Below, in pieces: positions 37,701 through 50,949 of a stretch of DNA of 64,000 nt; position 1 is the stretch's first letter; the number at the start of each line of letters is the position of its first letter. The position numbers and the translations under genes are program-made. Origin of the DNA: Orthonyx spaldingii (Eukaryota; Chordata; Aves; Passeriformes; Orthonychidae); NCBI GenBank assembly GCA_013397795.1, contig VZTJ01001774.1, positions 62,001 through 126,000 of the forward strand, read 5' to 3'. Under the pieces are notes generated by a model. The model saw only the letters and a program-made list of their open reading frames with translations. It made no database searches and was not told the DNA's origin.

Positions 37701-39329
37701 GGGGTTGGGCTTCTCCCTCTTTTTCTTTCATTCTGCTGACTTTGTGCAAAAGTTGAGCATCAGGTTTTACCCAGTGAACTTAACGTGAGTTTGTGTAATA
37801 GAAGTGTGGGGGAGAAACAGCCTGCTCAGAGCCAGAGCAGCACCAGCCTGGTCTGCACTACAATGGCCCCATGGGGGACAGTGAGAGAGCTGGGGTGGGA
37901 AGAGGTGCCAGCAGCTTCCTCAAGACATCCTCCCAGTGCCCCTGGCTGGGAAACTGAGCAGGGAAATCGGCATCACTCGGGGCACTTCTCTCCAGCCCCA
38001 TTCTGTGGTCTGGAAAGCAACTTGAATGGAAAATGAAGAGAGTTTGAGGAAGGAAAACGGGACAGAAATTAAAGGAGCCGAGTCTGGGCTTGAAAAACTC
38101 TTCAAAATGAGCGTTTCTTGCCACCAAAAGGAAGTATTTTATTTTCCCTGTAAGGAGACAAAACGAACAGCAGGGACTATTGTTGTGGCAAGAACACCTG
38201 GAGATGTGCGAGCTGCAGCGAGAGCTCGCTGGCAGGGATAGCAATGGCATAATTTGCAGCAACATCTGCAGTTGGCCCAGCAACCATCTCTCCTCATTAA
38301 TTAGCAGAAGCAGTAGCTTTGCCAGACAGTCCCATTGGCTTTTGCCTTGTTACTCTACCCCTCAGCTAATGAGCCATCCTCTTCCCTTCCTGCTGAGTGA
38401 GGCCAGTGTGACCGAGAACGGGCACAGAAATCCAATGTGGATGAAAGGGGGTGGCAGTGCTTGCCATCATTTTGTGTATCTACCCTGCAGGTCATATTTA
38501 CTACAACCACATGATTCAGCAGCAGTGGGCTGTGGGCCTATGGAGATAATAGCAGAGCCTCACTGATGACTCCCCTGTCTCTGCCTGTGCATCTAATTTT
38601 ATGCTGCAAGGCATGAAGCCATGTATGTACAGGCCTGGCTTTCCTCTCTGAAACTGTTTTGGATTACATGTAGTTTATTCACAATTCTGCTTTGATGCTC
38701 CAAGCTGGCAAACATGTTCTTTGACCTTGCCTCATTTTCTCTGCCTGGAAATGATCCATGACACTGTCCTTCAGGAGTGGTTTGGCTTCCACCAGTGAGA
38801 CAATATCATAACCCAGCTCTGCTTAACCCCCATTTCCACAGAATAGTCCAGTTAAGCAAGAAAGCAACACGTGGATCAGTACACACGGGCATCTTTGCCT
38901 GGCCATTCCATGCCATCTGCACAGGGCACTGTGGTGAATTACTGCAGCAACAGAGAAATGAATACAAGGCAGAGGAGGGCAGCGACCATTAGCAAGTCCC
39001 TGGGAAGCTCAACTTTCTTGTCCAGGGTTGCACTTAAGATCAAATGTCAGCTCCTGCACGTGGCTGCTACCTGGGGAGCTCCAGACCCTGCTGCAAGGGT
39101 GTTTCTCTCAAGTGCTGGCTGCCCATCCCCGTGGTGGTGCGGGCAGGATCCCGTTTGCCTGCACACAGTGCGAGCCTCAGGCAGCCTTGCTCAAGTCATT
39201 TCATGCACAGTTTAATTCTTTACATAGTGGGGAGGGGGACTTATTCCAAGAAAACCCGATCCAAAATGATCAAGGTGGCTTGCTAACACGAGGCAAATGG
39301 CAGTGCTATGGCCCTGCTAGACAATAGCA

Positions 39330-39560
39330 AAACACATTCGGATGCGCAGCTCAGACCTTGCTGCATTACACATGTAATTAGGTTGTTTCCATGGTAATGA
39401 TCTAATTATGGTCTTCTTGGCTTTGTGTAATCACATTTGCTGCATTTTGGCAGAGCTGTTTTCCTTATTTTTGAACTGCAACACTTGGCAAGATGTTCTT
39501 TCTAAAGCCGAATAATAATTTTTGCCTGATGGAAACCGACAAGTCTGTGAGCTTTTATTT
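39330..39560. promoter_or_regulatory. Homeodomain plus X-box-like motif cluster
   Basis: In 38 bp there are TGTAATTA (39373-39380), GTTTCCATGGTAAT (39385-39398, close to the RFX X-box GTTGCCATGGCAAC with two differences) and TAATTA (39403-39408). TAAT at 39395 and TAATTA at 39403 form a spaced pair. The surrounding sequence is unique. This is one of the better-looking enhancer candidates here. Confidence 0.38.
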
Positions 39561-39593
39561 AAAGCAGGGTTGAAGGTACAAGACGAGACAAAA

Positions 39594-39632
39594 CTATATA
39601 TATAGAATATCTATAATATATATGTATATATA
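39594..39632. repeat. (TA)n-rich microsatellite
   Basis: Alternating TA blocks interrupted by AGAATATC and ATG lie 55 bp left of the gap. The tract is imperfect, so it is probably old, but its closeness to the gap suggests the whole 39.59-39.72 kb interval is simple-sequence DNA. Confidence 0.9.
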
Positions 39633-39686
39633 AAGAAGGATTTTTATCCCTGTAATTTCTATTCCTCCTTCCTTACTACCTTTTTT

Positions 39687-39714
39687 NNNNNNNNNNNNNN
39701 NNNNNNNNNNNNNN
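39687..39714. other. Assembly gap, 28 N
   Basis: Twenty-eight Ns sit between T runs (TTTTTT on the left, TTT on the right), so the true missing sequence is probably a longer poly(T) or AT-rich simple repeat that was hard to sequence. The gap length may not be the real distance. Confidence 0.99.
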
Positions 39715-42700
39715 TTTGAGTGCTTAAAATAATGAATTGTAGCAGTGGCTCCCACATGGGAGTGGAAACTCCAAAGACCTCTTTTGTGTTCCTGGGGTTA
39801 GGGATGGACTGACCTTAAGGCATGAGATTACACCTCTCCCTGCCTAATTTTCCATGTCTGGGGTTTACACTGACTTCAGACAAGATGCATATGCAAAACA
39901 TGCATTATTTCTGATAAACTCTTTCAGCTCCTGGTGAGAATCATGCCTTAGAGAGAGCTGGTGAAATCCTGGCCATATAGAAATCCAAGGGCAAGCTCCT
40001 ATTGATTTCCACAGTGCTGCAATTTCCCACGTGGCTGTTCAAACACCTTGGGGAAAAAAATCAGATACAAAAAGCCAAACGTAGCAATCTGGATTCTCCA
40101 CCCTGCTGCCCCAGAGCTGGGCGAGGAGGGTGATGTTAGGCTTTGGGGACATGTGCGGTGTCTCTTTGCTGCCATGGCCCTGCCAGGGAATCCTGCTGAC
40201 AAATTTGTTGCTCACAAGTGGGATCCCCTTTACCAAACCCACTCCTCCCCTAGAGATCAGCTCATTCCTCTGCGTTATGTATCAGTTTTGGGGAGGTGCA
40301 CAGTTCAAAGTTCTGCCAGAGCCGATGCTCATAGGCTTTTACTGTGGTCCATGCTCTGCTGTGTAGGAGAGGTGCTTATTATAGCCTGTAATCCCTCGTA
40401 AGGCAACTCCCTCCTCGGAGTCAGCTGCGAGATCTGGCTGTCACTTATCACTTATAAAGATTTTTAAAGCTTTCTTGGAAAACAAAAGATATATTTCTGG
40501 CTTGAGCAATAAGGGATCTGGGGAAAGCCAGGAGATGAAAGGTCAAGCAAGAGGAGCTTGTGAAACCACACTGGAGCAGAACTGCAGGCTGTAGTCAGCC
40601 AGGAGCTTGTACTGCAATTGACAGGGCTATTCATGGAAAGGGTTTTGATTAGAGTTGCCATGACAATAGGAAACACCTAAAAAAGATCTATGAAATGTTA
40701 TATCGGCGTCAAGCCAAGAAGTTAAGCCAAATCCTGCGCTCTGGTTATTCCTGTGAGTCAGTGGCTTTCATCATAGCATTGCTAAAAGAAGGATTTGCTC
40801 CTCTGACTTTGAAGATTTGGGAAAACAGGTATGAAATGTAAATTATGATGGAAAAGATTCGTGCTGTAAAGAATTCGCTGTGGAAGGGCGTTGGAAATCT
40901 TGCAAATACTGTTTGCAGCTCTTGCTTGCTGTACTGCACATACACACATGGAGTCCTGCGACTTTGATGGGCAGGTGGGTATGGCTGTGTTCTGAATGAA
41001 TACAATGTAACACCCACTCTGCACGGCCTCTGGGGTCTGGGGATTGAAATTTCCATCTCTAAACCTTTACCGAGGGTTTTCAAATCCAAAATGAGTGGCA
41101 CTGAATTTCAAGGACCCAGCAAAAATGATTCACTTTTGAAAGCTGTGTTTTCTCAAGATATCAGAGGTGAGAAGAAAACCTGGTGTTGCCAATTTTTGAA
41201 TGAATAATGATGTGAGTGAAGGTGGGGTTTTTTCCTTCATTTGAGGTATCTCTGAGTACAGGATCCCTGGAGCTTCCAGCAAGGACCAGAGACTGTATTT
41301 CCAGTGCCAGTTTGGTTTTTTTTATATTTTTTGCAGAACTGACCATGCTGTTAGCGCAGAGAAAGAAAGTTACGCTGTTGAGCCATATGCTTTCCTGTTA
41401 CTTTCTGCAGAGAATAAAACTGTGATTAGCTATTGCCACTTCAGTTTTAGCAGATTGACACTTCTCAAATGCCAAGATATGCTCAAATAAGCCCACAACA
41501 AATGCTTGTGAATGGACAAACTGCAGTCATGGTGAAATTCAAATGACAGCAGTGGTGTGGGGTGGGGTCTCAGGTCTGCTCTGTCACTTCTCGTGGTGAT
41601 TTGAACACCTTTTATGGGGATCTTTCAGCGGGTCACAGCTAATTTGACTTGTACATTTTCCTTGCAGAGCACCTTGATGGAACAGCTGCCTGAAGGGGAT
41701 GGGTTGGATCCTCTGTATTTTTTTATCCATGCAGGACAGCAGTGCAGGGTACAAAACACAATCACGAGGGGCATCATCTACTTGTCCTCCCATCTCCACC
41801 CTGTCTAACAGCAGAGCAGCAGAAAGGACAGGCTTGTCTCCAGAGAGAATAATGGCATGTTAATGAGAGCCCTGCTCTCTGAAACTGCTGGTTCTTGTAC
41901 TTTGGCTCTGGTTGTGGCATTGGAGGACATGGAATACCATATTTCACTGTGCAGGCTGCACAGATCCCCCTGCTGTGCAAATCCTCGCGTGTGAACTGCA
42001 GTTATCACCACCTCTTGCTTTCAAGGTATTGCATGCTTGTAGGGCTGAAATCAGAGCTGAGGAGCCTGTCCTGCTTTCCACAAGCCTGTGAACTTCATTA
42101 ATGCCACCAAGGGTTTTCTGTCTGCCAGTACCAGATCCCCCCACAATTTATTCTGCCCTTGTTTCCTGCTTTTGTAACCCAGATATTTGCATAAAACAGA
42201 GCAGCAATGCCAAGTGCCTGTGCCTCTGTTCCTGCTGCACAGGCTCCATATGCTGCCTATCTGTGTCAATTCCAGGGAGCTCTGCCATTGCAGGAGGACA
42301 ATTTTCAGACTGTGTGTGTGTAAATCAGAGCTGACAGTCTGCAGCTTTAATTCATGGACTGAAGCTGATCTTTGCTCACACCCTACCCATCAGATAGCCT
42401 TAGCACCATGATCAATACAGCCAGATAATTACAGCTAGCAGAAAAGCTAAGTGCAGGTTTCCAGGGTTTTTTTCATCAAAACAAAGTCCTAGGGATATGT
42501 TCCTGCCAAGGCTTAGACAATTCTCTTTTATTACACTGGGAGCTCACACAAGCCTAATTCTATATAATACTTTTTACATGAACACCCTCAACCAGAAATT
42601 CCCTCTCTTCTAAATCTGGCTCATCTATCTTGGTGTGAGTCTCTAATTCTGCTTGTGTATGGGGGAAACTGTCCTGCTGTTTCCCTGTTGATCTAGTGCC

Positions 42701-45269
42701 AAATCCACTGACGTCAACAGCCAGGAGGAGAGTGACTGAGAAAAAGGAAAACCTGATCCATGAAACTTCAGAGATTTCTGAAGAAAAGCCCTTGGGCTTT
42801 TCTACCTAAAGCTGGTTGATATAATTTCCCACTTGCACCTGGTCGCCCCAGAACTTGTTTTTCAAACATATGTTGTCCTTTTGCTGTTTATATATTTGCT
42901 TTGCCCACTGTCATGCAAAGCTTGTCCTTTGCCTTAGTAAGAGATCCTAGCAAGCAGAAAGCCATTTCATACTGCCCTGGGAGGCACAGCCTAGAGACAT
43001 CCTGACTTTCTGTGCCAGGTGGGGCACCAAGGGAGACCCTGCTGCTGACCACAAACACTGGCTGCCAAGCCTAAAGGACATGCCACCGTTCAATTCATGG
43101 TGTCAAGTGAAACATGAGTGTTTTTTGTATTTTCACTTTACAATATATAAAATTAACAAGGTCCACAAGGCATGAATCAGGGTACTTCAATCAGGACCCA
43201 AGGAACAGCTCAGTGATGGATAAAAACTCACTTCTGTGCACTAGAGCAATGCCAGTAGGTGAACCCTCTTCAAGGGAATGACGCCCAGTTCTGCCTCCAA
43301 GGGCATCTGGAATTAAAGAGCAGTAGTAACCCTGCAGTGGCAAGAAAGCAAAATGACTGCAAGCATTAATTGCACTGCTATAAATTCTCTGGTATGAGAA
43401 ACTTTCACACAGTTGTGAAGAAGCCATCATCAACACGGGCTCTGGTGCACATAGACACACACACAGCATATGTACACACTGAGAGATCAATAGATTGCAT
43501 ATGGTGCACATGGCATAATTCATGACTCTTCCTGAAGGCTGTCACAAATCTGAGATGTATTGGTTGAGAAGAGTACTGGGGTAGTCTTTTAATTACTCCA
43601 CAGCTCGCCTGCATTGTAAAATTTACTCTCTGACATTGCACCCAGAATTTATAACCTTTTAAATCAAAGGAACATCTCAGAGTCTGTGTTTTTGCTAATG
43701 GGAGGTGTTAATGATAAAAGCACAAGCCCAGAAAAGTGACATGTTAGACAATTACTCATAATATTCAGAAGTGGTCCTCAGGCCAAGGTGTTACCCTGTA
43801 AAAATTGATTTGAAAATATATGGGGCTCTCTGATGTCTTACTCATATCTGTATATTACCTGCTTGATGCTGGTGGAGGGAAAGCTGCCCTTTGCTCTTCT
43901 GTGGTGAATTCTTCCCAGGAGTGCTGCCAAATGAGCAGAGTTTGGCTGTTATAGGGCCTCCAGCTCAGGTACACCCAGACAGGAGAGGAACAATTCCTGG
44001 TGAACACAGCCAGGGCTCAGCACCCTCAGTGAGCACCAGCAAAGAACCTGAGAGGACAGCATGGCATTGGTTTGAGAGGATTTGGGTGTTGGAATAGATG
44101 ACTGTGGCTCTTGGCCACAGGGATATTTTGCTTCAAAAGACACACATTAGTGTCTCTTGGCTTCATAGCAGCTGTTGCCAGAGGTGTCCTACTTTTTGTT
44201 AGGATAGGAAAGAGAAAGACATTATCTCCAAAACTGGTTTGAAGATATACTGAGTGCCTCCTGTAGAAGTAGCTGTTCTCTGAAAAAGTTTGTGTTGTGC
44301 AGTTTTTCCTCACTGCTGGCCAGTTATATTGTATGGCTTTTTCCCACCTCAAAATGCTACTGAAGTTGATGGCAACAGCAGAGTCAGGCAACCTTATGTC
44401 ACTGTAAGGAGCAGGGGCTGTCACGTGGGTGGTCTATCAAATGTCACCTCTATCTGAAAAGTTATTTATGTCAAAAGAGACCCAATATGCGATTGACTGG
44501 CAGGGAGTTGTTGGAAAACATTTAGAAAAATTTAACCTTCCCTCATTCCCCACATCAATTTGTTTTCAGTTATTTTGAGAAGTTTATTTTCAGTTTTGTC
44601 CAATTACAGCCTGTCTTGCAATGAGCTTTCCTTTCAAGCCGCACGGTTCTTTCATATTGAAATGTTTCGTTTGGAAAATGTCTAAAGGTGCATTTCAATC
44701 ACTGAAAACTCTTTTCCTTCAAAAATATCGAAAAATATTGCTTAGGCCAGCCACTAAATACTTCAGTGTTTGTTATTCAGTGATTTCTAAATACATCTGC
44801 TGAGAGAGTCTTAACTACCACTACAGAAAATTAACTGGAAAATCCTTTGCTCTTTAGGGCATGGCCCAGAAGTGTCCAAAGAGAAAGGCAGGAACACAAG
44901 AGGCTGGTTTTGATACCAGACATACTCTTTTTTTTTTTTTGCATTTATTGCATCTGAACCCATACTGCAAGAGGTAGATTAGAGTTTCTTGTATTAGATA
45001 CACCCCAAATAGTTTACAGGGTCCCAGTGGGTCACTATGTTTGGCTTGTTCATTTGTGTTTTAATCAGCCCCAGGGGGAAAGTCTGTTGAGGAATTTGAG
45101 GCAACTGCCCTGCAGGTTGTGGCAATTGTGGGTTGAATATGGCTTTTTTTGCAGAAAGTAGTGAAACCATCTCATTACATTTGGTGATGACTTTTCTTTG
45201 TGGCTAAAAGCTTTCAACTTCACCAAAGAAAATGAAGAAAGGAAGAAAAGCTTTTTTTTCATGGGGCAT

Positions 45270-45546
45270 GTGTAGTGATAGGACAAGGGGGAATGGCTAC
45301 AAACTTAAAATGGTAGGTTTAGACTGGGTATTTAGAAAAAATTCTTTACTCTGAGGGTGGTGAGGCACTGGAACAGGCTGTCCAGAGAAGCTGTGGATGC
45401 CCCATCCCTGGAAGTGTTCAAGGCAGGCTGGACAGGGCCCTGAACAACCTGGTCTAGTGGAAGGTGTCCCTGCCCGTGGCAAAGGGGATTGAAACTGGAT
45501 GATCTTTGAGGTCCCTTCCAACTCAAACCATTCTGTGATTCTATGA
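45270..45546 (+). mobile_element. CR1 3'-end fragment, sense, about 280 bp
   Basis: GTGATAGGACAAGGGGGAAT, GTGAGGCACTGGAACAGGCT, CCCATCCCTGGAAGTGTTCA, GGCAGGCTGGACAGGGCCCT and GATCTTTGAGGTCCCTTCCA follow in the order expected for the last ORF2 codons and 3' UTR of CR1. The tail is ATTCTGTGATTCTATGA. The insert begins just after a T-rich run at 45252-45259. Confidence 0.94.
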
Positions 45547-46599
45547 ACAGAAGGAGTTTGGTGGATACTTTTCCATATTTCCAGTAACTCTTCCCATTTT
45601 CAGACAACACTCACAAGAAGAAGAGATACAATGCTTGGATATATTTCAAGGTGCTGGTTGCAAATGTCGCACCGGCCCCGCTCCTGCAAGTCTGTGTGTT
45701 CTGGGAAATGCCAGCTCCCTCCAGGGCATCTCAGCTTCCTGACAGAGCCCTGCCTTGGAAGGGTTTTGCACCCGTGGGGAGGGACCAGCAGAGCTGTGTG
45801 GTTTGGATGCTGCTGGCTGTGGGTAAAAGCCGGGTAGCAGTGGAGAGCCTGGGGAAAGCCCATTAGTTAAGAGCTGAGGCACCCAATGCTGTTATCGCTA
45901 ATGCCTTCAGCACAGGACAGGGTTGCAATCAATTTCATAATAAATCAACCCCATTTTCTAATATGAACCAATTTATCTGCCAGGCTGACTTGCCAAACAC
46001 TATTAGAGGCTGAGGTCAAACTGAAAAAGACATATCACGTTTTCAGCTTCTCCTTCTAACTTCGTATCTCCAAGGCACACTCTGCAGTCACTGGTTCACA
46101 GCTCTTCCCCCTCCCTGGAGACTTCTCCTTCAGGAGACTTTCATTTAGAGATGATGCAGACACAGCAGGAATTATGTATTTAATGCCAGCCACTAACACG
46201 ATAGCTGAAGCTATCACCTGTCTTTTGTCACCACTGTACAGTATTTATAGAGATAGAATAAAAAGATTGTTTGAAAGGCTTGATTTGCAGCAGAACCAAG
46301 AAAATCCTGGTTTACTACAACCAAGCCAATGTTATGATTTTTATCTGTGTTCATTTAGACTACAGCTCTGGTGGAGACACCCATCTTAAAGAATTAGCTA
46401 CGGTAAACAAGATAGGAGAGAGATATGAGAACGTTATTTATAGAAGGAATCACACAGAGATGACCATAAAATGATTAATACATAAACAAACATGGATAGC
46501 ATTCGTCTAAGGATACACAAAAGAAACAAAGGAATCTCTGCCTTGAATGGTCATTGTACAGCACAGGCTTGTGGAAAATTCACGTACACAAGAGCGAGG

Positions 46600-46633
46600 A
46601 GCTGGGAGCTGCTGGCAGCTGGGAGCTGTGGGC
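46600..46633 (+). repeat. 17-bp tandem duplication
   Basis: AGCTGGGAGCTGCTGGC is followed directly by AGCTGGGAGCTGTGGGC, two copies differing at two bases. Confidence 0.9.
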
Positions 46634-48279
46634 TGCACCAGATGAAAACATTGGGTGTGTAACTATTCATCTGATATTACAGGGTGGCACAGCCAGCCAC
46701 TGCCATTCCCAGACAAGCCGAGTATCGATTATCCCATTCGGAAGAGTGAAAGCTGGAATAGTAATAATTGCATCAGCAGTTCCCATCCTGGGCGAGTGTG
46801 CACGTGAGCAGGCATGGAAACAAAGGGGGAGAGGTGCCTTCCAGGGCAGGGGCAGCAGTGGATGGAAAAAGTGGGCTTAGTCTAAAGGAAAACTTGGATC
46901 AGGGAAACATAACCAAAACTGCGGGACAAAAAGGTTAACTTGCAGCCAGGCAGATAAAAATCAGGTATAAGTCAGGCATGAGGAACACATTCACTAATAA
47001 CACAATTACCATGGCAGCAGCACAAATGCCACCAACACCCAGGCATCCCTGGCAGCAGCTTGGCTTTTTCCATACTTGTCTCCTTGCAAATCCCTACTTG
47101 CACCACTGTTTCCATTAAACTAATGGAAATAAAATCCAGATTGCAGTACGTGTTTAAGGAAGTGCTTCACAATTTACAATGATGCCAACAAGACAGTCAG
47201 AATATTTTTTTTTTTAATTAAAAATGAAGAAAGGATTGCAAGGGCTATAAAGGCTCATACTTCTGAAAGAGAAGAAAGACAAAGCATTTCAAATGCCAAT
47301 CTGGATGAAGCATCACTGCTCAGGAAGGGTAATCAGTAGAAATTTCAGTGACACAGACTGTTACAGGAGGTGCCAAGGAAGGTGGCTGGTTTGACTCTTC
47401 CTTGCAAAGGGAATTCTTTCTGGTGCATTTTTTGAAATCTTTTGATTTTGCACTTACAGCACTTACCAATTAGAAAATAACTCAAGAATACTGACAAACC
47501 CAAACTCTTTTTACTCCTGGCAAGACACTTCTAACAAATATCCTGTAATATTTTTCTCCTAATGCTAATATATTTTTTTTTTTTAATTTTCCAGGCAGAA
47601 AAGAAATGGTCAAATCTGCAGTAAACAAGATTACTTACGATGTGCTTTTAAAAATTCTGCATACAAAGGCATAAAAGGAAGGAAGTAGTCTCTTAATCTT
47701 TTCCGTCCAAAGAAGCTGACCCTTTTCTATCTTAGATTGTATTTAGCTGATGTATATCTTCATATGCAAATATGATTTGGTGCAAAGCCTGCTGGACTCA
47801 GTAGAAGGGTTTCCTCTGGCATTCATCAGCAATGAGCCAAGTCCATACTACTAATGAAATTTCTTAGATAGTAATAATAACATTATGAGTGGTGTCACCT
47901 TTGTTATAAATCCAGGGACAATAATATTCAATTTGACACTACCTTTGTTTTCCTGAAACTTTGGTCCAGAGGGCTCTCCCTGCTTAGCCGTGAAGTTGAC
48001 TACGGTGAGAAAAAAGCAGCAGGAAAGTGGGAAAACTGGTGAAATTCTATTACCCTTATTCTGAATGGAAGCACAGTCAAAGGAGTAGGTTCCACAGAAC
48101 AACCACAAATTACTTCACCACAGCCTCACAGATCGTAAGTGGTTTGTGCTGGTGACTTGGGTATCAACCAAGAAAATGAAATAATATTATTCAGAAATTT
48201 CACTCGTGTGATTTTTGCAAAATGTTAAAATTGGAAAATTGAAGGGAAAATATTTTAGGTTGTCATGAAGTTGTTCTTT

Positions 48280-48314
48280 CCCCCTTCCCCCTTCCCCCCA
48301 AAAACCAAACCCCC
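48280..48314 (-). other. Putative G-quadruplex motif on the minus strand
   Basis: The plus strand has C runs of 5, 5, 6 and 5 bases at 48280-48284, 48287-48291, 48294-48299 and 48310-48314. On the minus strand these give four G runs with loops of 10, 2 and 2 bases, which meets the usual pattern for a folded quadruplex if a 10-base loop is allowed. It stands in otherwise AT-rich DNA, so it is unlikely to be a simple effect of local GC content. Confidence 0.7.
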
Positions 48315-50949
48315 AAAAGTCTAGAAGTATTTGATTGACTAAAGTCTGTTTCATTTCATCGTCAGCTTAAGCTTCTGAAGGAATTAAAAATAGAAAATTT
48401 TAAACTAATTAATTTAAAATACTGGAAAAAAGAAAAAATTATCATGTCTGAGTGCCAAAGCCAATCACTTAAACTTTAGAAGCTAATTTTCCTACACAGC
48501 TTCTGATCATTTAAATTGTATTTGCTGAGGACTTTGCTGCTTTAACCAAACTGTAAGATGGGCAGTGGATTTATGTACTGTAGCACATCTGGATCAGGGC
48601 AGTGCTGGGGCTCTGTGTCAGCAGAGCTGGGCAGGAGGCAGGGAAGGTGACAACGAAGCCTGGAGGCTGAGGATGTCACCTGGCGCCCTGAGCTGTGTCC
48701 CTCAGCAAAGGCTGGCTTCACCACTGGAGCAAAGAGAAGCCCTGCTGACCTTTAGGCTGCACTTGCCCCATCTCAGCCAGGCACAAGTCACAGTCACCCA
48801 TTATCCCACCGAATTCCACAGGATGCTCATTTGGAAAACCTCCCCTTATGAATAAGCGTGGCAGGGAACTCTGCAATAACGGTAAAACACCTGCTTTGAA
48901 GCAAGTTGCAATTTCTTTCCCCATATAAACCTATCTGTAGAAAATGATGCCACAGCCACTTATATTAAACTGTCAGTGAGCACATCCCTTAAAAGCTTTT
49001 TATTCTGTTTTTAATTTACGGCGCTTGACAAGGAGGAGAATTGAGTGTCGCTGGTGCCGATCCCAGCGTAGCTCAGCCCATTTGCTCTGGCCAAGTGCTG
49101 GGCCAAGTGCCCGACAGCCCCAGCCGTATTTCCTGGTTTTTCATTAACAGATATTGTCACTCCACCACCTCTGCGCTCTGTTTTTATCCGGCTGCTGAGC
49201 TCTGGAAACCATGAGGTGTCTTTCTCCATTAAGAACAGGTACATGTATTTGAGCAAGGAGCTTTCTCTGGTCACATCACACTTCCTTTCCTTTTTCCCTA
49301 ACTGTTCTCATTTGTCTTACAGTGTTTTAGACACTGGGATGGACAGTGAACCAGGAGTGCTGTCCTGGCCTTCTGGCCATGGCAACTGGGAAGGACACAT
49401 CCCAGTAGGGACCACTCTGACACAGAGCAGCTCACAGCTTGTGCACCTTCGGACTCCATCAACTGCTTTGGGGACATTTGTAAAAGACAGCTAAACAAGA
49501 GATTCTGCTTTCACTGGGCTTCAGTTTACTGCAACTGTAGCTGCAGCTCCACTGGAAATTGGTATCTGTAATCAGTAAAACTCAGAATCACCTTTAAATT
49601 TAAGAAGAAGACCAAACCTTGGGATACTCCAGTGGTGAGCCTGCAAGCAGCTGCTGACTTTTGCAGGGGTAAATATCTGCACTTTTAAAAGAGTATGGAC
49701 CCTGCTTCTGCTTGGTATGGGGCCAAAACAGCAGAGTCTCTCCCAGACCTTCACCCCTGTGTGATCACCACTGCATCAGATGCTTCAATGTCATAGTGTC
49801 AGCTCGTTAGTAAGGGGAAAGAGCTTCCCTTGATTAGCAGTACTGCCTGATCAGTAGGTATTTAAGGAAGCAGTCTCTGAGTGTTGCCTTCTGGGGTATG
49901 TATTAGGACAATCCAAGGTTTCTCTCCCAAAATACATGCCTGTGGTCAGGAACAGATGGGGTGTGGGACAGAGAATCTTGATGGTGCCTCCTGAACTTGG
50001 CCCAAGGGCAAATTTCAGGAGCAAACACCCAGTCAAGCAATGCAAAAGACAAGCAAGAAAATCCTCCTGCTCTGGACAGACACAGGGGAAGCAAAGGAGA
50101 TCACTTTGGCCTCCCTTCCTGCCCCTATACCCACCCACCATGGTCTGTATGCTAAGGGAACATTGTCAGAAATGAAAGCTTCAAACAATTTAGTGGGACA
50201 GTATATCAGGGCCTCTCCTTGCATCTCCTCACTCAGTGTCAGGAGAGATTCTGTCTGGGCTGGTTATATTTATAAAACTGCAGTGAGCAATGTGAGTGTT
50301 GCAATCAGCTCCCAGTGCTAAATATGGCTTTGGCAGATACTCTGGAGCTTCACTAAATCCCCTTCCTTAGGGAAGGAGAGCATCTCAGACTGTCTATCAC
50401 CCGTTTGCTCTGGCCAGCCTCAGCACGTGGCAGTGCCTGCTGTCCCCAGAGGCTTTTGGCAGGGCTTCATCTCAGGCAGCAGTGCTGCTAGGAAGGCAGG
50501 AGAAAGTTAGAAACAAAGAGGGTCACAAAAAAATAGGAGGTCAATCTGTGGTAAAATCACTTGACTTTCATTCTCTTTTTTTCCTATTTATGCCCTGGGA
50601 GGGTCAAGCTGGTTCCTGCTCACAGTTTTGGGCAGCTTGTTTGGCTGCTGCACGTGGCGCAGAACTTGCTGAATTCCTGGGTTAAAAACATGGCTTTCAG
50701 GAGGTGGTGGTCTCCAAAATCAGGTAGAGATGTTGGGAAATACCAAGAGGAAACCTAAGAGAAGCAATATGTCTGGGCTTAGAGACCTGGAAAACCTGTG
50801 AGGCCTCAAAGACAGCAGTGAAACCATCGCTCCTGTGGCACATATTTGAACCTCTGCCAGGGGAAAGCTTCTGAGGTTTAACTAACAAATGGAGGCATTT
50901 TTCTGCCACAAAGAAGCTCTCTTTTGAGTCTGGGAAACTTAATCCACTT

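Larger units (their letters stand above)
34751..45269. other. Unique non-coding DNA with gap and regulatory-looking blocks
   Basis: Contains the items listed at 36.1, 37.4, 39.3 and 39.6 kb. Near 41310-41418 a strong acceptor-like tract (TATATTTTTTGCAG ending at 41336) is followed 77 bases later by AATAAA (41413-41418), the layout of a short terminal exon, but no gene is recognised. Confidence 0.6.

Noticed and set aside
44030..44110. Possible CR1 remnant (TTGGAATAGATGACTGTGGC)
   Set aside because: Only one short phrase is reminiscent of the CR1 3' UTR and no tail or second block is present.
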